Source: Amyelois transitella (lineage: Eukaryota > Arthropoda > Insecta > Lepidoptera > Pyralidae). From it: a DNA stretch of 64,000 bases. Under the pieces are notes generated by a model. That model saw nothing but the letters and a program-made list of their open reading frames with translations. It was not told the DNA's origin and searched no databases. Below, piece after piece: positions 18,423-29,500 of the stretch; positions within the stretch are counted from its first letter, which is position 1, and each line of letters opens with the position of its first letter. Made by a program: the position numbers and the translations under genes. The stretch lies in the NCBI RefSeq assembly GCF_032362555.1, contig NC_083536.1:9052001-9116000 (forward strand), written 5' to 3'.

Positions 18423-19895
18423 ATTTGGAAAAATACCCTCATCAATACATTCATTAAATATAAAAGCTAGATCAGATGCAATAATGTCTATGATTTGACT
18501 TATGATACTAACAGACATACCTCAATGGTCTTCAGACTTTTTCAAATTAAGTTGTTTGAACGCCTTTAATATATTATCAGAGTTAACATATTTAAATTTA
18601 AAGACAGATTTTTTGGGAGTTGTGGTTTCAGCGCGCAATGTACAAGAGTCAACGTCAGAAGTTAGCTCCACAGGGATTTTTGCAAAGAAATTATCAAAAG
18701 CATTTACTATGTCCTGAGTTTCAGAAATACTTTTGTTACCGGATGATATTTGTTTAATACTGTCTCTATCTTTGATTTTGCCAGATTCTTTATTAATAAT
18801 GTTCCATGTTTCTGGAGGTGATCTGGTTGGTGCGTTGTTTATTTTACTACTTATGTGAAAAGACTTGGCTTGCCTGCAAACTTTTTTAAATAATTTTGAA
18901 TATTTTTTGACATATTCTACAAAACTAGGGTCAAAATTGTATTGTTTCTGGGCATATAAGTCATATAACTTATTCCTACTCTTGTGAATACCTAATGTAG
19001 CCCATTCACTGAACTGTAATCTATTACGAATATTGACTTGTTTCTGCTTGAACCTTTTTGAGTATTCAGCAGAAATCATATTAAATAAATTGTTATAATG
19101 TTCATTAGGATTATTTCCAGAATATGTTAAAGTATTTAATTGATTTGCAATGTTTATTTTAAATTTTCTTATGTTTTTGGAAGAAAGAGTTCTACACATA
19201 ATTTTATCATTATTTAAATTGTTTAAGGACTCTTTCTCAAAGGTAACATATTGACCGGTGTGATCCGAGGGCAATTTGTGAATAATTGATTTCCGTACGA
19301 ATATAAAGATTATTACAAAAAAAATTATCCAGACACTTGGCAGATGTAGATGTTATTCGGGTTGGTTCAAAAAAAATATACTCTAAATTATAAGATTTAA
19401 ACAAATTAATAAATTGTATACTAGCAGTTGATTTAACTAAAATGTCAATGTTAAAATCACCACAAATAATTAATTTTTTATTACATTTTGAGGTAACATG
19501 TAACACTTGATCCATTATTTTTAAAAATTGTTTAAATTCACTGTTTGGGGGTGTACAGTACACACAAACAATTATATGATGATCTAGCTCGGCACAGGTC
19601 ACTTCGGCACACCGCTCAACCGAAAGTCTGGTTATGTCTGTTCGCTCTTTACAGCGAAGACCGCATTTGATAAATATCATAGACCCACCTCTAATTGCAG
19701 ACTTTCTGTTTAAGCAGCTCACAATATTATAATTGTTTAGGCTGAACATCATCTCCCCCTCCATGAGCCAATGCTCAGTCAAACATAAAATGTCCACATT
19801 TAATTCTTCTAAAACTAGTTGTACTTCTAATTCTTTGCCGGGAAGACCTTGTATATTTTGATGGATAATTCTTAACCCTCGAGGGTTTCCCGTTG
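18423..19895 (-). pseudogene. LINE-H ORF2 fragment (CR1-like endonuclease, start of RT)
   Basis: Frame beginning LRIIHQNIQGLPGKELEVQL overlaps the ORF1 end. The endonuclease has VDILCLTEHWL, CGDFNIDI and KCLDNFF, shifts frame at about 19255, and continues through the EN-RT linker (RQAKSFHISSKINNAPTR, ETWNIINKESG) to QLNLKKSEDH followed by a stop. A little RT sequence follows (IFNECIDEGIFPNLG) before the hairpin. The element has lost its 3' half, which target-primed reverse transcription does not produce, so a later rearrangement is likely. Confidence 0.75.
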
Positions 19896-20551
19896 TCTGA
19901 GTGTGCAGTTTAAATTAACTGTCAAGTCAACAAAGTTACCATCACACAGAGTTGGCAATTCTGTAGTCAACTTATAATTAATATTTCGCTTACAATGTAA
20001 ACTCGTCCAAAAATTAATATTACTAGCTACCAATGTAGTAATTTTGTTCTTATGGTATCTGGATAGAAATATTCTATCATTGGTCTTAAAACAATCACCT
20101 ATGAAATTGTTTGTGTCAAAAAACATTTGTCACTGTGACGACATGTCAACGAATGCATAAAATTATTGAGTAGGTGAATGTTTTTATTAAGTTTTGGAGA
20201 CTGGCAACTCATATATGGAATAGCACACAAAATTATTTGGTTAACTTTTAATTTATTCAAAGATTCAAAACAGTTAATTATATCTTTCCTGCCAATTTTA
20301 AAACTATCACCAATTAATATTACTATGGTGGATTTATTATTTAAATTTACATTATTAATTCTCTCAATAATTTGGGTAAAAGATGCATTTGGCATGCAGT
20401 AATTTATAAAAGACTGATTTAGGGTATCACAAAAATATTTACCCATATTGCTACCAATATCGTCTGAAAATAGCACTGTATTATAATTATAATGAGGTTT
20501 ACAGGGTTCAGAGTTGGAATAAGTATCAAGCAAATTACCGGCACTGGGAGT
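19872..20551 (-). pseudogene. LINE-H ORF1, SGNH-hydrolase-like segment
   Basis: Two frames joined by a shift near 20110. The segment reads YNYNTVLFSDDIGSNMGKYF, INYCMPNASF, TIVILIGDSF and, after the shift, a tail ending LRQRETLEG. The pattern of a leading strand with a D/S turn, a PNA block and an IGDS strand resembles the SGNH/esterase-like domain found in ORF1 of some CR1 elements. I cannot confirm the Ser-His dyad. The N-terminal part of ORF1 is missing, cut at the LINE-A chimera boundary. Confidence 0.5.
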
Positions 20552-20895
20552 GGGTGAAAGCTTTTTATTCCCCTTCTTTAAGAATAGATTATTTTTCTAC
20601 CTTTGAGTCGCTTCTGGAATCGGTTTGTTCAGACTATGCTCATCATCTGATCCTTGGGGATTTTAACACGTGCCTTTTGAAGGGAAATTCTAGAACTTCT
20701 AAATTACTTAATATTGTCAAGTCGGTTAATTTTTCTATTCTCCCATCTGGGCCAACACACTTCACAGAACATGGACCTACCTTACTTGACTTGATAATCA
20801 CCTCCTCAGAAAAGCTTGTCGCCAGTCATGGTCAAATACCGGCCCCGGGGTTTTCTAATAATGACTTAATTTATGTCTCTTACAAGCTTCTGTAT
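20552..20895 (+). pseudogene. LINE-A-type endonuclease fragment, first half of a chimera
   Basis: Frame KAFYSPSLRIDYFSTFESLL with LGDFNTCLLKGNSRT, TLLDLIITSSEKL and NDLIYVSYKL. It corresponds to the middle and end of the LINE-A endonuclease. Immediately after YVSYKL the sequence jumps into a second, diverged copy of the same endonuclease region instead of continuing into the RT. Confidence 0.7.
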
Positions 20896-23341
20896 ACTCT
20901 CATTCCCTTGTATTCGGTGATATCAATACTAACCTCTTACTCGACACCTCTTCTTCTTGTAAACTTCGTGATATTGTTGACTCCTTCAATCTTTCGGTTC
21001 TTCCTTTTAATGACACTCACATCAATAAGGACTCCCCTGACACCTGGCTTGACCACATATTTACCTCATCACTCGATAATATCATGCTTCATGGTCAGCA
21101 TCCTGCTCCAGCATTTTCTCGACATGATATCATCTACGCTTCTTACAAGATTCACACCACTATGATTAAGGCAAAGTCAGTTTTAATGCGCAACTTTGCT
21201 GGGCTGGATATTGAAGCGCTGCTTACTGATGCTGCTGGCACTGACTGGGATGCCATATTAGCTGCTGATACCGTGGAATACAAGGTTAGCCTTCTAAATA
21301 ACTCAATTGTTTCTCTTTTTGATTGTCATGCTCCATTCCGTCGTGTAAAAATTAAACGACCTCCTTGTCCGTGGATGACCAGGGGAGTGCGCATGGCCAT
21401 GGCAAAACGTAATCGAGCGTTCTTAAAATTTAAACGTGATCGTTCTGATGACAATTGGGATATATTTAAGAGGGCACGAAATCTTTGTAATCGTATGGTG
21501 AGGTCCGCGAAACGTCGATATTTCCATGAAAGCATATCGAATTCTTCTCCTGCTGATGTGTGGAAGTTCCTTAAATGCCAAGGTGTAGGTAAGGGTAATT
21601 CCAAGGTATTCAATTCCTCCTTTTCTCTAGATGAGATAAATGATCATTTTACTTCCACTACTTCTCTGGATCCTTCCTCTAGGTTGCAAACTATTTCCTA
21701 TTTAAACTCCTTACCTTGTTTGCTACCTGACACGTTTACCTTTTCTACAGTGACCATTGAAGACGTAAAAAAAATTGTCCTTTCAATAAAAACAAAAGCC
21801 ATGGGGATCGATGGAATTAATCTCCGCATGATTCTTCTTCTTTTGGACTTCATTCTTCCGGATCTCACTCACATCATTAACTATTCCCTTAGTTCAGGTG
21901 TATTCCCTTCCTTAAGGCGGAAGGCATTTGTGATTCTTCTACCTAAAACTAACAATCCTGGCAGTTTAAATCATTATCGTCCTATATCTATTCTTCCATT
22001 TTTCTCTAAAATTCTTGAAGCAGTAGTGTATTCTCAACTATCCTCTCTTGTTCTTCAAATGGACTGCTCAGTGAATTTCAATCGGGATTCCGCCCGGGAT
22101 ACAGCACGGGTACTGCGTTGTTGAAGGTGACTGAGGACATCAGAAATGGCATGGAGCACGGCAAGGTGACCATCTTTGTACTTATTAATTTCTCCAATGC
22201 TTTTAATACGGTAGATTACGATGTTCTCCTTGCTTTACTTGCTCGCCTTAATATCTCTCCAGTGGTTCTCGATTGGTTCGCCTCTTATCTTTGTGGCCGA
22301 CAGCAAGCAGTCTGTGTTGAGCAAAATATCTCAAGTTGGCGTGACCTTGTTTCTGGCGTTCCCCAAGGTGGTATATTGTCCCCTCTCCTGTTCTCCATCT
22401 TCATCAACTCTCTTACTTTACTCCTTTCTTCTTCTTTTCATCTATACGCAGACGACCTGCAACTCTACCACTCATGCGATTGTGAGTGTATTGACTCCTC
22501 GGTTGCGCTCATTAACAGGGATCTTAGCATTATTGCAGACTGGTCGACTAAGTACGGAGTAGTTGTAAACCCGGGTAAATGCCAGGCTATAATTATAGGA
22601 AGCTCCCGACAAATTTATCTATAATCCCGTTTTTTCCAATCCCAATTTATAATTTATAATCCCGTTAAATTTAATGATGCTACGATCCCTTACTGCCCCA
22701 GCGTAAAAGACCGTGGACTGCAGATCGATTCAACTTTTAGCTGGGTTCCTCATGTCACTGAGGTCTGCCGTAAAGTAACTGGTATGCTTCGTTCTCTTTA
22801 TAGACTAAAGAACTTCCTTCCTCTGAGAACCAAAATCTCCCTCGTCCAATCCTTAGTCATTCCTACTATAGATTATGCCGACGTGTGTTACTGCGATCTT
22901 ACTCAAGTCCTTCTTATTAAACTCAACAGATTAGCCAACAACTATTCGCTTTATTTTTAATATCCGTAAATACGATCATTTTTCTTCTTTTCGTTCGCAG
23001 TTATCATGGCTTCCTATTCCTGAACGTCGTCGCAAAGCCAGAATTCTTTGTTTGTTGTACTCTCTACTCAATGATGCTCACTCTCCTCTTTACTTAAAAT
23101 CTAAATTCCCGCTTCTGAGTTCCGCCCATTCCCGTTCTCTACGCTCTGCAGACAACCTGACTCTGCGTACTCCTCTGTTCCGGTCTACTTTTTTGGAGAA
23201 ATCTTTCCAGGTTCAGGCTGTGAGGCTCTGGAATGCTCTTCCTGAAATGATTAGGAGAGCTCCTAGTCGCTCTGCGTTCAAACATGCTGTGAAGGGGTTC
23301 TTTCTTCGGCAGATTAATGATGGGTCATCCTAATTATATAT
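20896..23341 (+). pseudogene. LINE-A relative: end of endonuclease and full RT, second half of chimera
   Basis: Starts inside the endonuclease at FGDINTNLLLDTS, then TWLDHIFTSSLDNI, SRHDIIYASYKI, and the RT with NHYRPISILPFFSKILEA, a frameshift near 22060, FVLINFSNAFNTVDYD, GVPQGGILSPLLFS and YADDLQLYHS. Further shifts occur after 22624. The C-terminal end is FQVQAVRLWNALPEMIRRA (23052-23333). At least three shifts make it a pseudogene. The 3' end abuts the LTR element at 23342. Confidence 0.75.
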
Positions 23342-23682
23342 TCTTGGAAATAAGACCAGAAGTGATTTTTTTAAAAAGACAATTTTAATAAACTAAAGGA
23401 ATTAAACAATTTCTTACAAAACAAGTTAAGTTTAACCAAGACAATTACTTTTTAAAAACTACCCGACCAAATTACTATGTTTCTTTCAAAACGATTTAAT
23501 AACCATAATAACGACTTCTAGATCAAAATAGACATAACTCATTAATTAATCGTGAATCGCAACGTGTTTAAAATCAAAATCTAAACGGACAGAGTAACGA
23601 CCGCGCGAGACGAGTGTTGCTCAGCGACTGCGTGCGGCGCCGACGATACGCCACCCTTTATAGTCACTTTTGGTCTCTCATC
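23342..23682 (-). repeat. LTR (3' LTR in element orientation)
   Basis: Matches 27182-27558 over its length except for one deletion of about 36 nt near 23552. In element sense it contains CTATAAAGGG near its start (plus-strand 23655-23664 region), a plausible TATA box. Confidence 0.85.
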
Positions 23683-24697
23683 CAATACGGCCTTTCCTGA
23701 CAGGAGTCTGTCCTCGGGCTCCCTTCTCAAGCTTCTTCATCCAAGATTGGCATGGAGGGGTCCTCGCTGCCAGACGGTGTGCTGAGCGGCGTAGGAGATC
23801 CTTGCGCCAACCTCTGTGTCCCGTATGTACTAGGTTGGGGTTCATCAGCATCGGGTACCGCAGACTCCTCGCTCTCGTGGTCTGCCTCTGCACAGACGAA
23901 AACAACAGCACAAAAACATGTTCCTTTTTTTAAACATCTAAAAATAATAAGTAGCTGCAATACTATAAACTCCCAACCTATGCACAATGGATATAAAACA
24001 AACTGATATCTGTACTGATCACCCGGGGCAGTTCCCGTCGGGGGAGTGCCGCCTCACGACTCGCTAGAGATCTACGCGCACTTACGTGAGACATAACTTT
24101 GCGTGTGTGAATCAGTTCCACATAAAAGCATGTTTCAACCCAAACCATCAACATGAATCATTAAATCATCATTTTTAATTAATAATAGGCAGTATAGTCA
24201 AAACAATAGTTAACACAACACAACACATTGACACAACTTGTCAGAGGCCACCGCATGGCCCTGCAAGTACCAGAGCTCCAGGACCACATGTCTGAGCGAC
24301 TCCAAGACAGTGTCCGAGCTCAAAAACCAAGCATGTTCCTTAAACCAGAATATCCATTCCAGGAATTAAAGACAGCATTCCAGGACACTGAACACACTTT
24401 ATTCTGGAAATGCTATCCGTCAGCCTAGATAGCTTATCTAAGTACACGGACTTCAAGAAAGAGGCTATCCAGACAGCAAGATAAACACAACCATCCATTG
24501 CACTCACTACATGGAGCACAAACATTGTTACCTACCCAAAACGATAACTAAATAAACGCTTTCTAAAATCACTGATCTTTAAAACAGACAGAGGCCCCGG
24601 CACAGGCTTGTCTCCAAAAAAAATAATATTTCACACAAGATCTATGGTAAGCCGAAATAATTAAATTCACTCACCGCTAAATAAAGCAGAACAGACA
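23683..24697 (-). other. 3' internal region of the gypsy-type element
   Basis: No pol-like frame. A minus-strand segment with a strong pyrimidine-rich acceptor (ending CTGTGCAG at about 23896-23903) opens a frame of about 56 residues (AEADHESEESAVPDADEPQP onward) ending at 23727, and a donor-like GCGGTGAGT lies at about 24671-24679, just after the pol stop. These could be ends of a spliced 3' exon; low confidence. Confidence 0.3.
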
Positions 24698-25594
24698 TCA
24701 GGAGTCCATTCTCCGTGCCACGGCATCATATATTGTCTGCGTCGACTTGCCATATGAGCCGGCCAACAGCTGGAGCTCGTAGTGCCCTTGAGGCAGGATC
24801 TTCACCACACGATAAGGCCCTCGCATGCAGAAGTCCAACTTCCCCGTTGCTTGAGCCTGTTTTCTCACAAAAACAAATGAGTTTAATTCAAAGCCACGAG
24901 GTGCTTTGCGACCTTTATTCACATACTTATCTTGAGCCTCCTGGTTTGAGCGAAGACGTTCAGACACTCGTTGACGACTCATCTCCCTTAGAGCTTCCCT
25001 GTTTGGACTGGAACCCTCAATAGCCACATCACTTCGGATGAGTGGCGTTGCCGCATCAATACCAACCTTATCGTGACTCGGCCTTACCTGACCTTCACTA
25101 ATTGTCCGTCCCAGGTATTCTATTTCTGTTGCGAAAACGAACACTTCAAGTTTATCAAAAAAACCGGCGTTTGTTAACGTTTCAAGAACATTCCGCAGTA
25201 AAATAAGACCTTGAACTACTGTCATGTCCGATTTACATTCAACTCGCGTAAGCCGCTGATAGTTCTTGGTACGAACATACCTAACACCATCCCTATTTAA
25301 AACATCTGTGCCCAATATAACCGGAGTGTTCATGTATTGAGACGGCACAATAAATAAATCTACCTCGAGAGTCAAGCCATCAAACTCAATTGGTAACCGG
25401 ACATAAGATGTACTTTCTACCTCCTGACTACCCAATCCTTTTAATATTCTAAATGCAGGTTTAACCGAACAGTTAAAATGCTTCAACAAAGATGATGACA
25501 TGAGCGATATAGTCGAACCACTATCTATCAAAATATCTACAGGAACATTTTGGATAACCGCCACTACGACGTCGCTTTTTGTAGAAGTAACCAA
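24698..25594 (-). CDS. Collapsed pol: protease, RT remnant and integrase C-terminus fused in one frame
   Basis: 298-residue open frame. The aspartic protease has ILIDSGSTISLMS (about 27-39) and VILGTDVLNRDG. It passes directly into a fragment of the RT thumb (FFDKLEVFVFATEIEYLGRT), with the catalytic RT, RNase H and the integrase core absent. The end is an integrase C-terminal region (SERLRSNQEAQDKYVNKGRK, GPYRVVKILPQGHYELQLL). The three parts keep one frame. It cannot encode a working pol and would be mobilised only in trans. Chance retention of frame or recent deletion are both possible. Confidence 0.75.
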   Translation of the reverse strand: MVTSTKSDVVVAVIQNVPVDILIDSGSTISLMSSSLLKHFNCSVKPAFRILKGLGSQEVESTSYVRLPIEFDGLTLEVDLFIVPSQYMNTPVILGTDVLNRDGVRYVRTKNYQRLTRVECKSDMTVVQGLILLRNVLETLTNAGFFDKLEVFVFATEIEYLGRTISEGQVRPSHDKVGIDAATPLIRSDVAIEGSSPNREALREMSRQRVSERLRSNQEAQDKYVNKGRKAPRGFELNSFVFVRKQAQATGKLDFCMRGPYRVVKILPQGHYELQLLAGSYGKSTQTIYDAVARRMDS

Positions 25595-25609
25595 AGCATA
25601 TCAAAAATT

Positions 25610-26904
25610 TACCGTATCCTTGTTCGTTGCTTCAGACCTCTGTTTGGCCAAACAAGTTTCAACACTATGACCGGATTTCTTACAGAACGAACAGGGTTCA
25701 GACCTAGTCGGCACAAAAGTAGGTTTTGAAGACGGGCTCGTGGTAGCAGTCAGTTTACCTGATCCGTTTTAGAACGCTTAAAACAATTAGCCTGTCTGTG
25801 TCCTAGCTGACCACACGAAAAGCATTTAATATCACTATTACTTCTTTTCCGTGATGAATCCGTAGTTTGCTTATTCTGGGTGGCATTAAATGAAACTGAT
25901 CGAGAGGAACTCTTTGTTAAACTAACCGGCTTAACATAAATCGAGAAAAATTCTATCAAGTCATTTGGCATCAGTTCCGCATTAGTTGCCGCTGCGCGAA
26001 TATTGGGGTTGCTAATTCCGCGTATAATTATGGCTGAAATTAACTCATCACTAAGGCCTCGCACAATACGTAAGCGAAGTAAAGCACGACGCGCATAATC
26101 CGCATATGTAGGGTACTTACCAGTTGGTATTAATGACCTCAGCTAAAATATTCGCGATATCAGGTGTTTTTGGGCATAACGGCTTGAATTCTTTTTTGAA
26201 CTTTGTCCAGGAACGGTCACTTGATACCCACTCGTTTAACAACGAGCGTGCATCACCTTTAAGGCAATTACCGATACGCGAAAGGCATAGTCACTCCATT
26301 TATTACATGATTTTGCGCGATCTACCTCCGCACATCAATCGTCAAAATTATGTAAATTTGGATCGAAATTGGAAATATAAAAATGTTGACTCGACCTACC
26401 CGCATAGTTAATAGAAAGAATCGCGTCTACAATGCGGTCCATAACAGATGAATGTTCCAGCGTCGATCGAGTGGTATTCGAAATACGTCCTGAATGACGT
26501 GGCGATCTAGTTCCAGAACGTGGACGACGATCATGATTGTCGGTGAGCGTCATTCGCCAATCCCGTGATTGTCTCCTACTTCTATCGCGAGGAGGCGACG
26601 GTTCCCTATCTCATGTTCGCGACACACGTCTGCTTGGTGAAACTAACATACGCGTGGACCGAGTTGGCGATGGCCGCCGTTTACGTGAACGTAACGGTGG
26701 TACGGAAGGTGTTCGCTGGGATCGCGAAGAAACCCTAACCTGATCTTCTAATGCTTTGAGACGGGTCAATAAAGTTTCCATCTCGGAAGATCGATCACGG
26801 TACCTATCATGCCGGCTGTGACTATTGCGTCGATCACGGTCATGACGCGGGCTACGACTATCACGACAACGACTCACATTACGATCAGACCCGTGTTCTG
26901 GCAT
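25610..26904 (-). pseudogene. gag of the gypsy-type element, degraded
   Basis: The ATG at 26904 opens MPEHGSDRNVSRCRDSRSPR, an Arg/Ser/Asp-rich leader region with a short coiled segment (METLLTRLKALEDQ). A TGA interrupts it at 26611; the same frame resumes to 26335 (DRIVDAILSINYAGRSS). A shift then leads to a capsid-like segment and to 25750-26064, which carries one CCHC knuckle, CFSCGQLGHRQANC. Further shifts connect it to the protease. Structural protein remnant. Confidence 0.7.
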
Positions 26905-27181
26905 TCTAACAAACAACGATTCAAACAAAAGCCAATAATTTAAACACTTGTACAAAAAAATACACCACACAAAAAATGTAAAAAGTAAGTCACAAAAATA
27001 AATCACCAATAAGTAATAACAAAAAAAGACTTACCGAAAACGACGACAACAGCATACATACAAAACAATCGCACTCGTTATGATAAATACCGTGTAGGGT
27101 AGATTAATAGTTGTAAAAACAAAACGAACTAAAACCAGTGAAATAAATTATGTGGGCTAGAGAGATCTATTCCACTTCTGA

Positions 27182-27558
27182 TCTTGGAAATAAGACCAGA
27201 AGTGATTTTTTTAAAAAGACAATTTTAATAATCTAAAGGAATTAAACAATTTCTTACAAATCAAGTTAAGTTTAACCAAGACAATTACTTTTTAAAAACT
27301 ACCCGACCAAATTACTATGTTTCTTACAAAACGATTTAATAACCAAAATAACGACTTCTAGATCAAAATAGACATAACTCATTAATTAATTAGCGACAAA
27401 ACTAAATAATTAACAAAATAATGAAAACAATAACGCAACGTGTTTAAAATGAAAATCTAAACGGACAGAGTAACGACCGCGCGAGACGAGTGTTGCTCAG
27501 CGACTGCGTGCGGCGCCGACGATACGCCACCCTTTATAGTCACTTTTGGTCTCTCATC
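27182..27558 (-). repeat. LTR (5' LTR in element orientation)
   Basis: Longer partner of 23342-23682. It abuts the AT-rich 3' tail of LINE-B directly at 27559. Confidence 0.85.
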
Positions 27559-28619
27559 AAATTCAAAAAATTCAAAATTCAAAAAATATTTATTGTGGTA
27601 CACAGGTATAAAAGATATAAAAATGATAAACATGTAAGGTGTCACTGTGGCCTGTCTATAATAGACGTACAATAATTAAGGTACTTAGTCGCTAAGTTCA
27701 AAAAAACAAAAAAATACCAATTGCTTCCAAACCATTAAAAAAGAAAGAAAAAAAAAACACACAAATATATCCCAAAGCAATTCGTCAAAGTGGCTAATTC
27801 CAGTCCTTTAAATCGTCATTTAGAAAGTCATTTATATTATAATAGCATCTGTCTGTCAAAAATGATTTCAATTTATTTTTAAATGTCACAAAATCGAGAA
27901 TTTTAATATTGTCGGGTATTTTATTAAAAATTATGGGAGCCATTCCGATAACATTTTTATTCATCATGGCAGTTTTAAATCCACCAGTTACCAACTTATA
28001 TTTGTGTTGGGGTCTGATGTGATCTACCCTCATCCTAATTGCGGAAAGTTTTTTGAATAAATTCGAATTCAATTTCACAAAAATACATAATTCTAATATA
28101 AAAATACATGGAAGTGTCAATAATTTCAGTGATTTAAATATCGGTACACAACTGACTGTACTTTGCAAATTGCACATCGATCTTAAACACCTTTTTTGTG
28201 CCTTAAAAAATAACGCCGTATCGTAAATGAGGTGTAACTAAACCATGGTAAGCAGTTAATACCACTTCAATGTTAACTTTTTTTGACAATTTGAACAAAG
28301 CATATACTGCTTTATAAAGTTTTTTGCATACTTGCTCAGTGTGAGAGGACCATGTTAATTTGCTGTCAATCGAAAGTCCTAGAAATTTTGTTGATTGTAC
28401 CTCCTCCAGCCTGTAGCCATTATAATTTATATTCAGATTAGGTGGTAATTTTCTTTGATGAAACTGCATTAATTTAGTTTTTTGCAAATAAATTTTTAGA
28501 TTGTTTGAGTCTAAGCACATTATAATATCATTTAAAACTGTATTTATGTCACATTCGTATTCATTCGTATCGTCACATTTGATTATGGCCGTACTGTCGT
28601 CAGCAAATAAAACCATTTT
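27559..28619 (-). pseudogene. LINE-B, 3' half of ORF2 and tail
   Basis: Starts in element sense at FADDSTAIIKCDDTNEYE, the catalytic RT motif, and continues with LKIYLQKTKLMQFHQRK, KFLGLSIDSKLTW and TPHLRYGVIF; a shift near 28190 leads to FKTAMMNKNVIGMAPIIFNK and KSFLTDRCYYNINDFLN. A 3' UTR and a TTGAATTT-type repeat tail follow (27559-27600). The 5' half of the same RT is at 30384-31340, separated by an inserted RTE. Confidence 0.75.
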
Positions 28620-29007
28620 ATGTCGTATATGGGGTCCAAGGGGGAGTCAAGCGTAACCTAAGCGTTCGTCAAGAAAACGCTCTAAGCCTCTGACATTCCA
28701 ACTCCACTCTCACCTTCACGCGGTGGACCCTGTTAAGTTGAGCAACCCTGCCAAAGATTGGGTACCAATCCCAGTGGGAGGCAGGGTCAACGAACAGAGA
28801 GAGACAGGGGGGACCAGTAGGGCAAGTTTTTGGCTTACTGGTCTAGTAACCTTTAGAGATGGAAGTGTTACTTGGGCAGGTAGCGGAAGAGCCGACAAAT
28901 AAGGCCAACGGTAGCGCCCACAGTCCTAGTCAGCTGGACTACATCTCACTCACCGGGACGTCCTGGGCAGGCGGGTGAGTTAAAAGCCTAAACCCTTCAA
29001 ACTCAAA

Positions 29008-29500
29008 ATGGAAGTACAGACACAGAAATGGCCCCGAGTTCCCAGCGGAGAGGCGACACTCAGCAAAGGCAGGAGCATGAGTTCTTGCCAGTCCAGGGGT
29101 GCTAAGAATCCCTGGGAGTATTCAAACTGCCGAAAGAAAAACAAAAATATCGACAAAGGAACCAAACTATATATCGGAACATACAATGCAAGGACCTTGA
29201 ACACCGAAGGAAGTATGGAGGAATTGCACCAAGAACTAGACAAGATAAACTGGCATATCCTAGGTCTGTCAGAGGTCAGGCGACCGGGCGAAGAATGTTT
29301 AAAACTAAAAGCAGGACATACCCTCTACTATCGAGGCAGAGACAATGGGAAGAAAGAACACGGCGTAGGGATTTTGATACACAAAAGTCTTGAGGAACAG
29401 ATAGTATCAACAGGATCAACATCCGAAAGAGTAGTGTATGTTATTATGAGCCTATCCAAGAAAATCACCATCAAGTTGGTGCAAGTCTACCACCTAAATT
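29008..29500 (+). pseudogene. RTE endonuclease N-terminal part
   Basis: ATG at 29008. The endonuclease opens at about residue 53 with LYIGTYNARTLNTEGSMEEL, then HILGLSEVRRPGEE, KEHGVGILIHKSLEEQ and RVVYVIMSLSKKITIKLVQV. After VQVYH the sequence is RT C-terminal sequence in another frame, so several hundred codons (rest of EN and most of the RT) are deleted. Confidence 0.8.

Larger units (their letters stand above)
23342..27558 (-). mobile_element. Ty3/gypsy-type LTR element, internally deleted
   Basis: Direct repeats at 23342-23682 and 27182-27558 bracket degraded gag and a fused pol remnant on the minus strand. The right (5') LTR carries about 36 nt absent from the left, in an AACAAAATAATG-type stretch, and a few base differences distinguish them. 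The sequence next to the 5' LTR contains TCAGAAGTGG, like the core of the errantivirus primer-binding site at 51.43 kb. I could not identify a TSD. Confidence 0.8.

Noticed and set aside
24228-24428. 66-codon plus-strand ORF in the gypsy-type element
   Set aside because: No family features and opposite to the element's sense; likely chance.
23342-27558. TSD for the deleted gypsy-type element
   Set aside because: Flanks (AATTATATAT and AAATTCAAAA) share no clear 4-6 bp duplication, and LTR ends are not sharply TG..CA.
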